Origin: Cricetomys ansorgei
Taxonomy: Eukaryota; Chordata; Mammalia; Rodentia; Nesomyidae
NCBI GenBank assembly: GCA_026225945.1
Contig: JAMJFZ010001133.1
Location: 15,030,001 to 15,094,000 of the forward strand
DNA length: 64,000 nucleotides
Direction: 5' to 3'
The position numbers and the translations under genes were made by a program. Positions 1 to 11,644 of the stretch are shown here, in pieces. Under the pieces are notes generated by a model that worked only from the letters and a program-made list of their open reading frames with translations, did no database searches and had not been told where the DNA came from. How positions within the stretch are numbered: position 1 is the first letter of the stretch; every line of letters starts with the position of its first letter.

Positions 1-2830
1 GCCAAATGAACTTTCCCTCTTTAGCAGTTTAATATCTTGAGTAATCTGTTGTAGTTACAGAAAAGTATCACAACCACCCACCCCTAATAGCATTATCAAG
101 ACCAACAGAAACATTGCACGAAAGGGGCAAAGGAGCCAAGGAGGAATTCCTACAGGCCTAGGATCAAGTTTTAGAATTTGGAAAAGTATAAGGCTCACTC
201 TTTTTATCTTACTTCACATTATTTAGTACCTATAACTGATTTTACTAAGATCAAGTCTGAGTAATTAAAGCTAGCATACATTCCCTTCTTTCTTTTAATG
301 TCCCACCCAGATGGCAGAGCTGATGCCCTCATCAATGATTTAAAGAGCTGCTAAGAAAGTATTGGAGCTAGGTGACCATTTTGAATAATTTAAAACTCAC
401 TTAGATTATTCTCTTCCACCCAGGAGAGAAAGCAACTCACATTCTCAATTTGAGGCTAAGACTAAGGGTGTTTAATCTAAGTGAAATTAAGCTGAAGATA
501 ACTAATGTACAGTAATTTTCAGGAGGTGATTTATTTGGCAATCTCTAGTAGTAATTTCTGTTTGCAACTGGCTTCAGCGGGTAAATCTGTCCGTGCTTTA
601 CAGAGAATTAGCCAACAGAGCAGAAGAGGGAGCCATTACCATCACATTCAAGTTTACCAGTACATATTTCCTAATGATGGTCACAGCTGTTAACTATGCA
701 AGGCAGGCACATTGAATTACAACAGATTACCATATTTCACAGACAGGTTTAGCCATGAATTGGCATGCCCTCCTTCATCTAGCCATCCTAAGGAAAGGTG
801 ACCTTTAGAAACAGACTGACAGTCTATATGGGAAGTGTCATCTTTCAGTAAAATTTGTAAAATGTAATCAAAGATGCACGCTCTGAATATTTCCCTTTTA
901 GGGGCTCCAATTTTGTGAATATTCATCTGTTTAGGTCCCCCCCCCACTTCTTCATGGTATGTTGGCTTTTATTCAGTCAGGGGGAGAAAAACTAAAAATA
1001 GAAACACATTGGATACTGAGTGTTCAGATGGAAGCAGGGATCTGCACACAAAACCACAACATTCAGTGAGGAAGAAGTGCTTGTTACTGCCCCCCACCTC
1101 ACACCCTGCTGTGAGATAAGACCCACTAATCATACTAATTTTTTAAATATGAGATTAATGTTTAATATATTTAATGACATTTCTATTAAAACTGTACTAG
1201 CTGTACAACGCAATAAGTTGCTGACATTTTTGTAGATTGTATCACTGCACTCTGCCTGTAGTTCCTCCCTTGTCACCCTCTGGCGACCTCCCACCTCCCT
1301 TCCCACTCTGTCCAGGCTTTCATTCTTTAAACTAACTTGGATCTCCACAACATGGACCCTCTGGTTGGTGGGGTCTGCTCTCAGGACCCGTTTCCTATTG
1401 CCCCAGGTTCCTCCTCAATGGTGTTGACCTCTTTAACAACCACATCTCTTTTCAAAGTAGGATTTTATCCTACTTTGAAACTTCCCCTGCAAAAGAAATT
1501 CCACCATTATTTTAAAATTCAACATCATTGGAGTTCTCAGGCATGATGGCAGGAGCAGGAGGTTGGCTGGTCATGTTGTACCCCATGCTAGGAATCAGAG
1601 AGTGAGCCAGGAAGTGGAGCCAGGCTATAAAGCTTCAAGGCCTATATGAACAGTGACCCACTTCCTCCAATGAGGATGTACCTCCTAAAGGGTTCACAAA
1701 CCCTCCAGCCAGGACTGCCAGGTGAGGGCTAAGTGTAAAAAAAATGTGAGCCCTTGCAGGAGGGAGGGTGGGTTTCAAATTCGGACTACAACAGTTCCAG
1801 ACTCTTGTCTTGAAGAGCTGAATTTTGTTAAAAGTGTGTGTGTGTGAATCTAATGAGACTCTAAGTATGATTCCTTATTTTATTGATTTTGAATGTTGAA
1901 CCATAGTTTCATCTGTGTAATGAAACTACTTGATAATAAATTCTTTTAATTTTTGGTCAAATCAAGTATACATTTTATTGGAGCTTTGGCCCCTAAATTC
2001 CTCAAGGAAATTCATCCATAGTTTTATTGTTGCCATTGTGTCCCAAAGTTCCACTCCAAACTCCAAAAGCTGTGATCTTTAAAAACAAGACTCTTTTCTC
2101 TGCCCATTTGCTAAGGAACTTGTGCTAAGGATTCTTTCATCTGCTGGCTGTGCCTCATCTGTAGTTCTAGTCGTCTGCATTACAGCCCGTGAAACTCTCA
2201 CTTCACGAGTGTCCCAGCTGCACAGAGATGTGTCTTTGAACTACTGAAGAGACATAATGGTAAATATTCAGAGTAATCCAAGGACAGTAGGAAGGACAAA
2301 TAATGGCTGCACCTGTGAGAAGCTTACAGCTGGCTAGTTGGTGCTCAGAGGGTTGAGGACAGCAATGGCTGGCCCAGTCTAAGGGATGGATCAATTTTCC
2401 TGCTCTACTTTGGAAATTTCAGTGCAGAGAGCATCCCAGGTCTGTGCAGAGCTTCTTTAGTCAGCTCTTTTTCCCCTCTAGGATGCACAAGTGGGCAAGG
2501 GAGATATAGGGTGGCTTCAGTATACATATTAGAAGAGTAAAAGTGTTCGGCCTGAGGTGACTTTGAGAGGGAAAGTTAATCTTAAGGGCATCTCTGCCTC
2601 TAACATTTAGCATGAATGGGGAAGGGGGTTTGCTGTAGGTCTATGTGACTGGCTTCATGTTTTTACAATAGTCAAATTAAACTATGCATTGGGATGTAGG
2701 TTTTCTGCCTGGTTTCTGGGAGGGGACAGTTGGGCCTCAGACTTGTAGGCCATTGAAGGTAGAAGGCCGCCTCATGGTCCACTTTGGATCAGACTTGCCA
2801 TTTCCCTGATGATACTAGGAAAGGAAGGTT
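1..2830. other. Unique sequence without a gene
   Basis: AT-rich non-repetitive DNA. I see no coding signal: the openings on both strands are under 80 codons and do not resemble known proteins. Small features are a run of nine C at 937-945, a 13-bp perfect hairpin at 1450-1480 (listed separately), and a short GT tract near 1831-1845. Confidence 0.6.
1450..1480. repeat. Perfect 13-bp inverted repeat (hairpin)
   Basis: The left arm TTTCAAAGTAGGA (1450-1462) is exactly complementary to the right arm at 1468-1480, with a five-base loop TTTTA. The stem is AT-rich. Its function is unknown. It could be chance or the remnant of a small palindromic element, and no poly(T)/GC-rich terminator context makes a specific role likely. 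Confidence 0.85.
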
Positions 2831-2834
2831 CAGT

Positions 2835-3300
2835 TCACATTTGCCTCGCCTTAAGATTTAAGATGCCGTATGAAAAGATTGAGTTACTCGGGCTTTGTAG
2901 ATGCCCCTTTAAGGGAACATTGCTCTCTTCTGGGCAAAAGAATAAATTACATTTGGCCCTCGATGAAGTCATGACTTTCTGAGCCGACATGCTACGGCCT
3001 CCTTCTGTGCGTGTTGATGCGCCAGAGTGTAGAATAAAGCGCTGCTTGTTTGGTTCATCACTTAGCACTCTGTAATTGTCGCTGCCTCCAATTAAAACCC
3101 ATCAATCACCTAGCCAGGAGAGAACCCATTTGGAAGGCTAATTCCCCCATGGCCTGCTCAGATATGGGAGGAATAATTATACCCTTAATGAAATAATTCA
3201 CTTACCCTTCCCAGAAACCTTCCCTCAATGCAGTTGCTGAGTTAACCTGTTGCATAATTTTCTGAGTTTGAACTCAAAAGGTCTAAAGTTTACCTTGACA
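2835..3300. promoter_or_regulatory. Candidate conserved non-coding element
   Basis: This stretch has no recognisable repeat, keeps several CpGs although it is not an island, and carries clustered homeodomain-type cores: TAATT at 3073, AATTAAAA at 3090, and ATCAATCA at 3101-3108, which is the complement of the PBX/HOX composite TGATTGAT. AT-rich TAAT cores continue to about 3210. No reading frame is convincing. Calling it an enhancer is inference from composition and motifs only. Confidence 0.35.
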
Positions 3301-3588
3301 TTCTGGGCTTTGTCACTCATTTCCCGGAAGGTCCCTCCCTTTGCACTCATCTCCATTGCTGAATACGCTGGCTTTTTGACACCCTAACTCAAAAGGTATG
3401 GTGGCTTCCTCTCTTATCTCCCCCCATCTGGTAGCTGCTGGCTTTTGCAGTTTGTTGGTGCATCGTCTTTCTTTCAAACTCTAATAAAATGGTCCTTGAG
3501 CTTCCTTCTGAGTCTGTTTCAGAAAACATTTTTTTAAATTAATAAACCTGAGAACCTAAACAGGAGTCTGGATTTCCTCGGTAACACT

Positions 3589-3740
3589 ACTATTGCTACT
3601 ACTACCACTACTGTTACTGCTTCTACTATCCTCTCTTCCCCTTTCTTCTCCTTGCTGTCTCCTTCTTCTCCTTCTCTTCTCTCCCCCTGTCTTTCTAGAT
3701 CTCCCTGTGTGTCTCTCTGTGTCTCTGTCTCTCTCTGTGT

Positions 3741-3782
<42 letters not shown>
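3589..3782. repeat. Compound microsatellite (CTA)n-(CT)n-(TG)n
   Basis: A degenerate CTA tract at about 3589-3630 passes into a pyrimidine-rich CT tract and then into about 19 uninterrupted TG dinucleotides ending at 3782. The tract produces artificial open frames on both strands: a poly-leucine one on plus and a Thr-His/Arg-Glu-rich one on minus. Neither is a real gene. The uninterrupted TG run should be length-polymorphic. Confidence 0.92.
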
Positions 3783-3784
<2 letters not shown>

Positions 3785-4085
3785 TTGCAGATAATAAATG
3801 ATGAGCCTCCCTTTCACACCCCAGCACATCTCCATAGCCTTACAAACATATCTGCAAGCAAAGTGAGCTCACTCCATCCAACTGTGCTCTCTACTTTCAG
3901 GGCACTGATAACCATTTTATTATCTGGCATCTGTCCCAATGAGTCTTGGCTGAATTTCTCATTTACCAAACAATTCAGAGTTGATAGGTTTTAGTGTTAT
4001 TAGTACCTCTTTCCCATGAAAAAGAAAAAAAGGCAGCATGCTATAATTTTAAACACCTAGCAACTCTCGGAAAGGCTGGGATAAC
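3783..4085. other. Unique sequence without a gene
   Basis: Non-repetitive AT-rich DNA following the microsatellite. Nothing further is recognised apart from a short A-rich run near 4019-4031. Confidence 0.5.
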
Positions 4086-4089
4086 CTCC

Positions 4090-4650
4090 TTGTGTGTGCA
4101 TGACTTCAGACACATTTTCCAATAGCTTACCACATCAGCTATTTAATTCAATGTTGGCCGAGTTAATGTCACATCGACTTTGATCCATGCGTCTTAGTGG
4201 GCATTTATGCCGATCCATTTTGGATAAGAAAGAAAATAATGATTAGAAAGCCCAGGCACAAGGTTCTAGTTTCTAGGATTTTGCAAGGTTTATCTCATGG
4301 AGCTCTGATAGGAACATCCTGCGTTTAGTTCTTGTTTAGTTTCTAAATATACACTCTCCTGTGATGAAAACAGCCAGCAATGTCAACGTAAAGTGGGTGC
4401 AAATGCAAACTGCTCTGCTGCTAGAACACTGATGAGGAAATACAAAATGCTAATATAAGGTGTCGTCTGCAGCTAGCAGTTCAGCACAACAAATCTCTTC
4501 GTTTAAAACTGCACAAGGACAGAATCCATTTGAAATTATGCTCAGAATACTAGTAAGCAGAGGGCAGGAAGTAGCATGCATGCTATTACAACACCATTAA
4601 AGAGAAACAATGTGATTAATTGTTCACCATTATGTATAAAGCCAGCCACT
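4090..4650. promoter_or_regulatory. Candidate conserved non-coding block
   Basis: Repeat-free sequence with scattered retained CpGs and several transcription-factor-like words, such as ATTTAATTCAAT around 4141-4152, ATGCAAAC near 4402 (octamer-like), GATTAATTGTT near 4613, and a GCATGCATGC palindrome near 4574. There are no coding features. The interpretation is weak and rests only on composition and lack of repeats. Confidence 0.25.
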
Positions 4651-4654
4651 GTCC

Positions 4655-7080
4655 ATTGACATTTAACAAATGAGAAACAGAATTTATATAATATATGTAT
4701 ATAATATTTGTATATTATATACTTATATAATGTATATATTTTAGTGAACCCATCCAGTAAGACATATTTGGGGATGGTAAAGTTGGACCAGAGAATAGAA
4801 TTGATTGTTTATCATATATAATTATTGCTGCCTCTAATAAAAACTCATGAAATGTACTTGATCCAATTGATTCCCGCTCTGTTGTGGAAGGTATAAGTAA
4901 GCACTGAAACAAGTATTCTCGGCCTTCTTATTTGTAAAAGCCCTGCCATGGGATCCTTGCTTGTAGTCCATTTACAAAGTTTCTGTTGAGTTCCAAAATG
5001 TGCAGGATACTGTTATCAGTCCGACAGTCACAGTGAGCACGGGGAGGTGGATCGGTGACAACCGCATTCTCCTTCAATGGAATGGCCGCCCTCCTGGAGC
5101 GGCTGTGAAGCAGCACTGATCTGTGGTTCCCCTTGCTGGAACCAAAAACAGCGATGGAGTGGTTTGGATTAACAGAGGAAAAAAAAAAAAAAAGAAAGCC
5201 ATGAAGGGATATGTGGGATGTTTTGGTGATTTCCTTGTCCCTATACTGAGTTGAAATTGTGCAAAGCTACTATGAGCAAGGGTTCAAGGGAGGAAACCAT
5301 TGAGAGAGATAAGCTGGGAAGGGAATTGGGTTTTCAATAGACCCAGTACTAACCAGATTAAAATGTGTGCAGGAAAATTATAATTTAGCATTTTGTTCTG
5401 AGGCTACTGGCCTGGGGTTCATGTGAGGAGGGTAGAGACAGCGCCCCCCTGCCTTCCCAGACAGTCTTTTAGGCTGCATAGTGTTCTGAAAATTGTTAAT
5501 TTTTTTTCTCCTCATGAAAATAATTGTTCCTAAAAGGGGCCAAACGGTATAGTTGATCCCAAGATAAAACTGACTCAGACTGATGAAGAAAGATGAAAAG
5601 TTTGGTTTCTGAAAGTTATTTACAAATGAGAAAAATTGACATGGTAGAAAGAACTGTAGTGTACAGTGTCCTCCAAATAGAGGATTAAGTTAGAAAAAAT
5701 AGGAGCAGTTGGCACCACCAGAATAGTCAGCGACTTTCTACTTACTAAGGCCAACCCACTTTCTTCTCTGTTCTATTACTCTATTTTCTGAATTCTAAGA
5801 TGCACATACTTCCAAAACTCTGAAATTGGAGTGGATCTTAAACAACCAATATGTCCAATGGAAGTCTTAACATCCACATGGTAGTATCTTTTTTCCTATA
5901 CTCTCTCTTTCTGCATGGGCTAATAAAGACAGCACTTAGCCAGCAGAATCACATAGCCTCTGGATCCATGAGGAATGAACACCAGTTAAAGCCAGTGGGA
6001 AAGGGTATTTAAGCACTCATCCAGTCCCAACATGTTAGTACCCATAGTTCTTCCTGAACCCTAAAAATCTGAGTACAAAGAAATGTAAGAGTCTGTATAT
6101 TAGGTTACAAAATTTTCCCCAAAATGGCAACATTAAAAATACAATTCTTTTAATCAATACAATGTAACAGGATTTTGGTAGCGATCCCTTCTAAAAGATT
6201 CATTCATCTGGGGTTTTATGATTATATTAGCTATGTTCTAGATATCATATCTTTATCCTCTAGTATCTATATCATAGTTTTAGGATCCCCTATCAGAGAG
6301 GAAGAAAATAAAAATTTTGAAAAAAGAAATAAGTTTTTCATTCACTTAAAAAGTGTTAACCAATTAGTATCTAATGTTTCTCTTTCATGAGGATATAGGC
6401 TAAGAATATTTACACAAATTAATTTCTCTTTAGCTTAATGAGAGGATTTGACTCATTCTCATAGCAGACTCATCCAAATAAATCACTTATTCTGTTATCA
6501 CTTATGAGACTGTCTCCTCTGGAGATTAAAAACCTGAAAGCCATGGTCACTGCTCTCTGGGGCCTGAGTATCTAGCTGGAGGGAATAGTTGACATGAGCT
6601 GGAAAAAGAGCCAAATATCAAATTCAACAAAATGACACACAGGAAATAAACTGTAAATTCAATGCTAAGTATTTCAGAGGGAGATAGTTTGTAGAAAGAG
6701 TCTTGGTTAATCTGCTGTAAAGAATTGTAGCTTAAACATCTATAATTGTATTCACCTGATGCCCTTCCAGATCTTCTTTGAAGGAATTTCTCCTCTTCAT
6801 TCCCTGGGGTCCTCTGTACCCTCACCTGTGTGTCTCACTTGCTTGGATTTGCACTTGACCTAGGTCGAGTCATTCAGGTTCTTCATCCCTCTAATAGAGT
6901 GAACTGGTCCAGGATGTGGAGTGCATATGACTCAACATGAGCCAACCAGAATCCTGTCTGGGATGGATTAATTCCTCCCTCATTAGGAAGGGTTATTCTC
7001 TCCTGGGATATCTACACAGGAAAAGCATGAAGATTCCATGGCTAAAAGCTATTCTATAAAAACTGTTTATAAAAGAAGGA
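4655..7080. other. Unique sequence without a gene
   Basis: Mostly AT-rich unique DNA. A TA-rich low-complexity stretch lies at 4684-4742 and a poly(A) run near 5180-5194. Short openings near 6175-6390 and 6547-6825 show no family resemblance. The stretch around 6840-7050 may include a very old interspersed repeat that I cannot name. Confidence 0.5.
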
Positions 7081-7084
7081 AGCC

Positions 7085-7305
7085 AGGGGCTGGAAAGATG
7101 GCTCAGTGTTTAAGAGCACTTCTTGTTCTTGTAATAGACCTGGGTTTAGTTCCCTGCACCCACACCAGACATGAGAACCATCTTTAGCTCTAATTCCAGT
7201 GGATTTGATGCCCTCTCTTGCCTCCACAGGCACTGAACAAATGTGGTACACATGCATACATTAAGGTACATACACATGCACATAAAAATGTATATAAATA
7301 GACCC
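7085..7305 (+). mobile_element. B3-type SINE (B2 superfamily)
   Basis: Starts GGGGCTGGAAAGATGGCTCA, the tRNA-derived head with box A and box B sequences. It continues through the TAAGAGCAC and GGACC/GGGTT-like segments to a CA- and A-rich tail near 7280-7305. Diverged, full-length or nearly so. An opening of 67 codons on the minus strand (7054-7257) lies within it and is not a gene. Confidence 0.85.
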
Positions 7306-7334
7306 TTTTTTGAAAAAGAAAATCTTAGAAGGGT

Positions 7335-7475
7335 GGTGATGAGCTGAGCATGGTGGCATTTTCCTAATCACACACTCAGGAGGCAAAGGCAGAGGCAGTC
7401 AGATTTGAGTTTGAGCCCAGCCTGGTCTACATCTGGGGCAGTTAGGACAACACAGCTTTTGTGTCAAAACAATAA
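7335..7475 (+). mobile_element. Old B1 SINE
   Basis: GAGCATGGTGGCATTTTC is followed by AGGAGGCAAAGGCAGAGGCA and AGCCCAGCCTGGTCTAC. This is the 7SL-derived B1 body in plus orientation, ending in an A-rich stretch near 7470. It is heavily diverged. Confidence 0.75.
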
Positions 7476-7529
7476 GAAAAAGTATGATGGTAGCACCTCT
7501 GTCTCAAGAGACCATAAAAAAAGGCTTTT

Positions 7530-7570
7530 CTAGTGGTGGTGGTGGTAGAATTGGTGGTGGTGGTGGTAAT
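7530..7570. repeat. (GGT)n microsatellite
   Basis: Two short runs of GGT/GTG triplets, separated by the bases AGAATT. Confidence 0.85.
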
Positions 7571-7574
7571 TACA

Positions 7575-8190
7575 TTGTTGGCCCTAAGTAGGCTAACATT
7601 AGTGACCTCACCCTCACCTGGCTTCTAGCCCCAGAAGAATACTTCCAGGGATCCAGGTTGCCTCTGAGAAGCTTCCAGGAGTTCTGTGCAATGAGAGGTT
7701 GAAATCGCTTTAAGTAAAAGGTTCATGCCAACCATTTAATTTCCTACTTTACTTTTATCTATTTGTTCAGTCATTTTCTGGAGAGGGCTGAACAAATGAT
7801 TCAGACCAAATTTGTATATTCATGCAAATAACATTATTTTTAAACAAGAGAACACCCTTTGTTCTTCCAGCTGCCAGAACAGTCTCTGTTTGCTCCTGTA
7901 TTCTGTTTGCAAGGCTTTAGATATAGCTATGTAGCTGGCTGTTACTCCCTGTTTGCTCAAGCTCCTATTTATCTCTGAGGAAGAAAAGACCATGACCCTG
8001 AATTTGGATATTCTGTTGCTTCTGTCATATATAAAAAGGACTTCTACCAGAGACAGAATTGTACACTGTCAGCTCTTATTGGTGAGATGTCCACTCTATC
8101 TTTGGCCGGAGAGCTTTGAATTCATAGTATGCTTCACTGCCAAATTCTTAATTCTACAACTGTAAATTTGGATGACATCAGATTTCAGTT
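7575..8190. other. Unique sequence without a gene
   Basis: Non-repetitive DNA. An opening at 7953-8165 begins without ATG and matches nothing I know. Confidence 0.5.
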
Positions 8191-8194
8191 TTTT

Positions 8195-8375
8195 AATTTA
8201 TATATTTATCTATTTATCTATTTATTTATTTTTGGTTTTTGAGACAGGGTTTCTCTGTTGTAACTCTGTCTGTTCTGGAACTCACTCTGTAGACCAGGCT
8301 GGTCTCCAACTCACAGAGTCTGCCTCTGCCTCTGCCTCCTGGGCTGGCATTAAAGGCGTGCACCACCACGGTTTT
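8195..8375 (-). mobile_element. B1 SINE with (TATT/TATC)n tail
   Basis: A T-rich TATT/TATC tract at 8195-8235 is the complement of the A-rich tail. It is followed by GAGACAGGGTTTCTCTGTTG, then CCAGGCTGGTCTCCAACTCA and GCCTCTGCCTCCTGGGCTGG, which is B1 read in antisense. The plus-strand opening at 8172-8396 is derived from the SINE and is not a gene. Confidence 0.9.
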
Positions 8376-8379
8376 TCTT

Positions 8380-11020
8380 TTGATTTAGTTAAGTAGTATA
8401 ATGCCTGCCCTCCTTACTTGATAAAACTTAGAATGGCAATTTGAAGTAATAGTTGAAAGTTCTCAGGTGTAAGTACCTCAAAGCCTCCTGAGAAGACGGG
8501 ACATCCCATGACCTCTTTCCAGTTGCCTGAGCTATGCTGGAGTAAGAAGAGTTCCTAGTGTGACAGCATTCTTTGGGAACTAAAGAAAGTAGGCGACACA
8601 CCGTCTCTGGAGGCAAGTCTCTGACCAAGACCACATAAGGCAGAAGTAGCCGTGTTCTTACCTTTCCCTTGCCTTAGACCCATTGTGCTATTATAGCAAA
8701 GCATCCGGCAGCGAATTAATTGATAAACAATAGAGATTAACTTTGCATGGTACGGCAGGCTTGTAGAGTCAAGTCAAGAATCCAGAAGGCTCAGTCTCTG
8801 GTAAGGGCCCAGCACTGAATCCACGATGCTGCTGAACACTGTCTTTGTGTGGCAGAAGATGGAAGGATGAGCAGAACCAGGGCCGTGCTTTTCCATGATG
8901 GAGAAAGAAGAACAAGGGAAGGGCTGGGCTTTTCCCTCCAGCCACAGCCTTAGGTGTTAAATCTGTTTGAAAAGAATGTCTGTTACTAAAACCAACTATG
9001 CTTCATAACAGGAAATTCTTTTCTGTGTGGGAGCCAAGGATCTGAGTTTACCCGAATCAGGATTTGTGAGAGATGAAGGGAACTCTTCAGGCTGCTGCAG
9101 ATGACAGCATGGAGCTGTGTCCATCCCTGTCGCCTCTCACAGGTGACACAGTATGCTTACTAAAGAGTTGCTCAGCTCCTTTCATTATTTTTGGTTGTTA
9201 TGAATTCCCAGAAGGTATAGTGTTGAGAAATCCATTCACGTTTGGAAGTTTATCAAAGTATACATAAGAAAAAAAATCATTCATTCAACTCCGTTCTTAG
9301 CATTCAACTGTTAAGTATTGATCAATTATGATATATGTGTGAATATTTAAGTTAATTCAGTAATATTTATAGTGTTAGTTTGAACCGTTTGCACAGAGGA
9401 CTAGGTTTAATACCCAGCATGGGAGGAAACTGATAAGTGTGTGAGTGCATATCGCTAGCAGGATAAAAAGCAAAGTCAATATCATTCTAACTAACTAGAG
9501 GAAGAGGTGGTCAGGTTCGTGGAGGACTACAGGAGCCAACAACAGATGCAAAGTCCGGTTCTCTGGTGTGAACTGCCTTGATGAGCATTCCCCATTCCAT
9601 TGTTATCAAAGCTGTGTTAGATGCTAACCTATCCGTTCCCATTCTGTCCTGTCCCCACTCCCAGAACAAAATCACAACCTTGTAAAGCAAAGGCCTATTT
9701 GTCTGTCTATCTTTCACACTGGCACATCAAGAACCACCTTAATCCATCATGTCATGATGTAATCCCTACGACCCAGACGGGCTCAATAAACTCCTGTTAG
9801 AGAAGAAAGCAAGTGATATCATTTTTCATGAAAGCAGCTGAACAGATGGCTTGGTGCAACCCTCTTTCATGCAGGAAAGGATGCAAAATGCCTGACTGAC
9901 AGGTGGTAGCTCGGGTGCATTATTTCTGAGTCTTAGAGCAGCATACTTTACCAATCAGGACTTGAATCACATGTGAACAAATATTGTCATCACTGGTAGA
10001 GACTCTTTCAGGTCATCTTTTCCTAAACCATGTTTTCAGGAGGAAAAAAAAAATCATATTGGAGGGAAAATAGGTAAAAAGCAAGATGCCCCCCTTTATA
10101 ATTAACTCCAGAGAAATGCATTTACTTGCTAAGCACTGCCTTCATGGTTTTTCTTTTGAACATCTGATTTTACCATTGAAATCATCTTATGATAGAAAAC
10201 CATTGCTTTTGAGAGCTGTTAAACTGCAAGGGCACTTGGAAACTCATTTATCACTTCAATGGAGGAGGATCAGCAATGGGACCGCGGAAAGGCATTCTGA
10301 TATGCTGCATCAGCATTGAATTGCAGCCTTGGCACTGGCTTCACTCAAGGACCCTGTGCTAATGGGAACAATGAAGTAGCTCCCAACATGGCATTCCAGG
10401 ATTCTGAGATGCAAATTCCTCTCCAGCTTTTGCACTGGTCTCTTAACACGGTGGACTAAATCCACCCTGTGGTGATGCCTGGACACACTGCCTATTGGAT
10501 ACTATTCCTGACTACCTCAATGTTCTGCTCGTAAGTAGCTATAGGCTAATTTTCAGGAATGGCAAGCATCCAGAAACAGTCAATAATTATGTTGAGACAC
10601 AATGTGTTAGGATTTTTTAATATGTCTAAATAACTGGATTGTGAAATCTGTAAGGTTTTCTTCAATCTGCAGAATTTTCATAAATTCTCTCCATGGAACC
10701 AGCTCACAAGATGAAGTTAATCTGAATCCTAAAGCAGAAAATAAACCCAATGGCCTAAAACAATTAAACCCTGGTCAGTTTTGACAGAATTCAGTCTCTC
10801 AGTTTATACTACAATTATATATTTGACAATGTACCTCATACGATCATTTCCCTTTAAACTAACTTTTCCAACATCATATTTTAATCCATTTTTTAAAAGT
10901 TACCAATACAAATAAACTGGGGTATATTTATACTATTATTGTATAGTATTATTTGTAACAAACCGCTCTCTTGTTACAAAATTTGAGGCCCAGTGGAGAA
11001 AGCATGAATAAATCCTGCAA
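8380..11020. other. Unique sequence without a gene
   Basis: About 2.6 kb without a confident repeat or coding signal. A fragment near 9380-9450 (GGTTTAATACCCAGCATGG) may be a worn B2/ID-type SINE piece. Other openings (8428-8634 minus, 9511-9717 minus, 10086-10319 plus) are short and unrecognised. Confidence 0.5.
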
Positions 11021-11029
11021 ACTACCTAC

Positions 11030-11345
11030 AAAAGGCGACACTCGCGTGGCGTCTCAGGAGTTTGTGGTCGGGCTGAAGCACTGGCCAGGGAATAGTGCAA
11101 GAAAAGATAATGTTGAACTTGGTCTCAGGATTAGTGGGATTTTTCCATGATGAGAAGAGGAATCTGGACAAAGCACAGCCCAAGAGGCTTTAGAGTGTGC
11201 CTAGAAAATAGGGCGGCTTGAGCCAGGCAGAGCTCCGCACAGGGTGCGAGAGGTGAGCGGGATGAAGCATGAAGGGTCTCGCCCCTCTGCTGGGAGGTTT
11301 CGAATTTGACCCTGTGGGAAACGAGTGGGCACTGCAGCATTTAAG
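11030..11345. other. CpG-retaining unrecognised segment
   Basis: Several CpGs cluster here (CTCGCGTGGCG near 11041, CGGCTTGAG near 11213, TGCGAGAGGTGAGCGG near 11244), unlike the flanks. The GAGAGGTGAGC at 11246-11256 resembles a splice donor, but no coding frame or acceptor supports an exon. It may instead be an old mammalian interspersed repeat that I cannot name. Confidence 0.3.
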
Positions 11346-11514
11346 CACTGCAGCAACACCCCCATCTTACATCTTAGGGTTCCCCTCAACACGAATGTAG
11401 GTGCAGGCTGCACAGCTAAAGTTTCTAGTGCAGTAGAGTATTTAGGGACACAACTGGGGCTGAAGGCATGTAAGTCCGCTGCAGTTTTGTCTCAGAGTGT
11501 GAGCTTCCAATGAT

Positions 11515-11640
11515 GAAAGAAGAAAGAAAGAAGGAAAGAAGAAAGGAAGAAAGGAAGGGGAGAGAGAGAAGATAAAATGAGTTAAAAAAGAGGGAGAGCA
11601 AGAAAAAAAGGTGAAGGGGAAACAAAGAAAATAGCAAGAG
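11515..11640. repeat. Purine-rich (GAAA/GGAA)n tract
   Basis: About 125 bases of almost pure A and G on the plus strand. Minus-strand openings at 11425-11693 are Ser/Phe/Leu-rich artefacts of the tract. Confidence 0.85.
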
Positions 11641-11644
11641 AGTT

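Noticed and set aside
3534..3827. 97-codon minus-strand frame with Thr-His and Arg-Glu repeats
   Set aside because: Translation of the compound TG/CT microsatellite.
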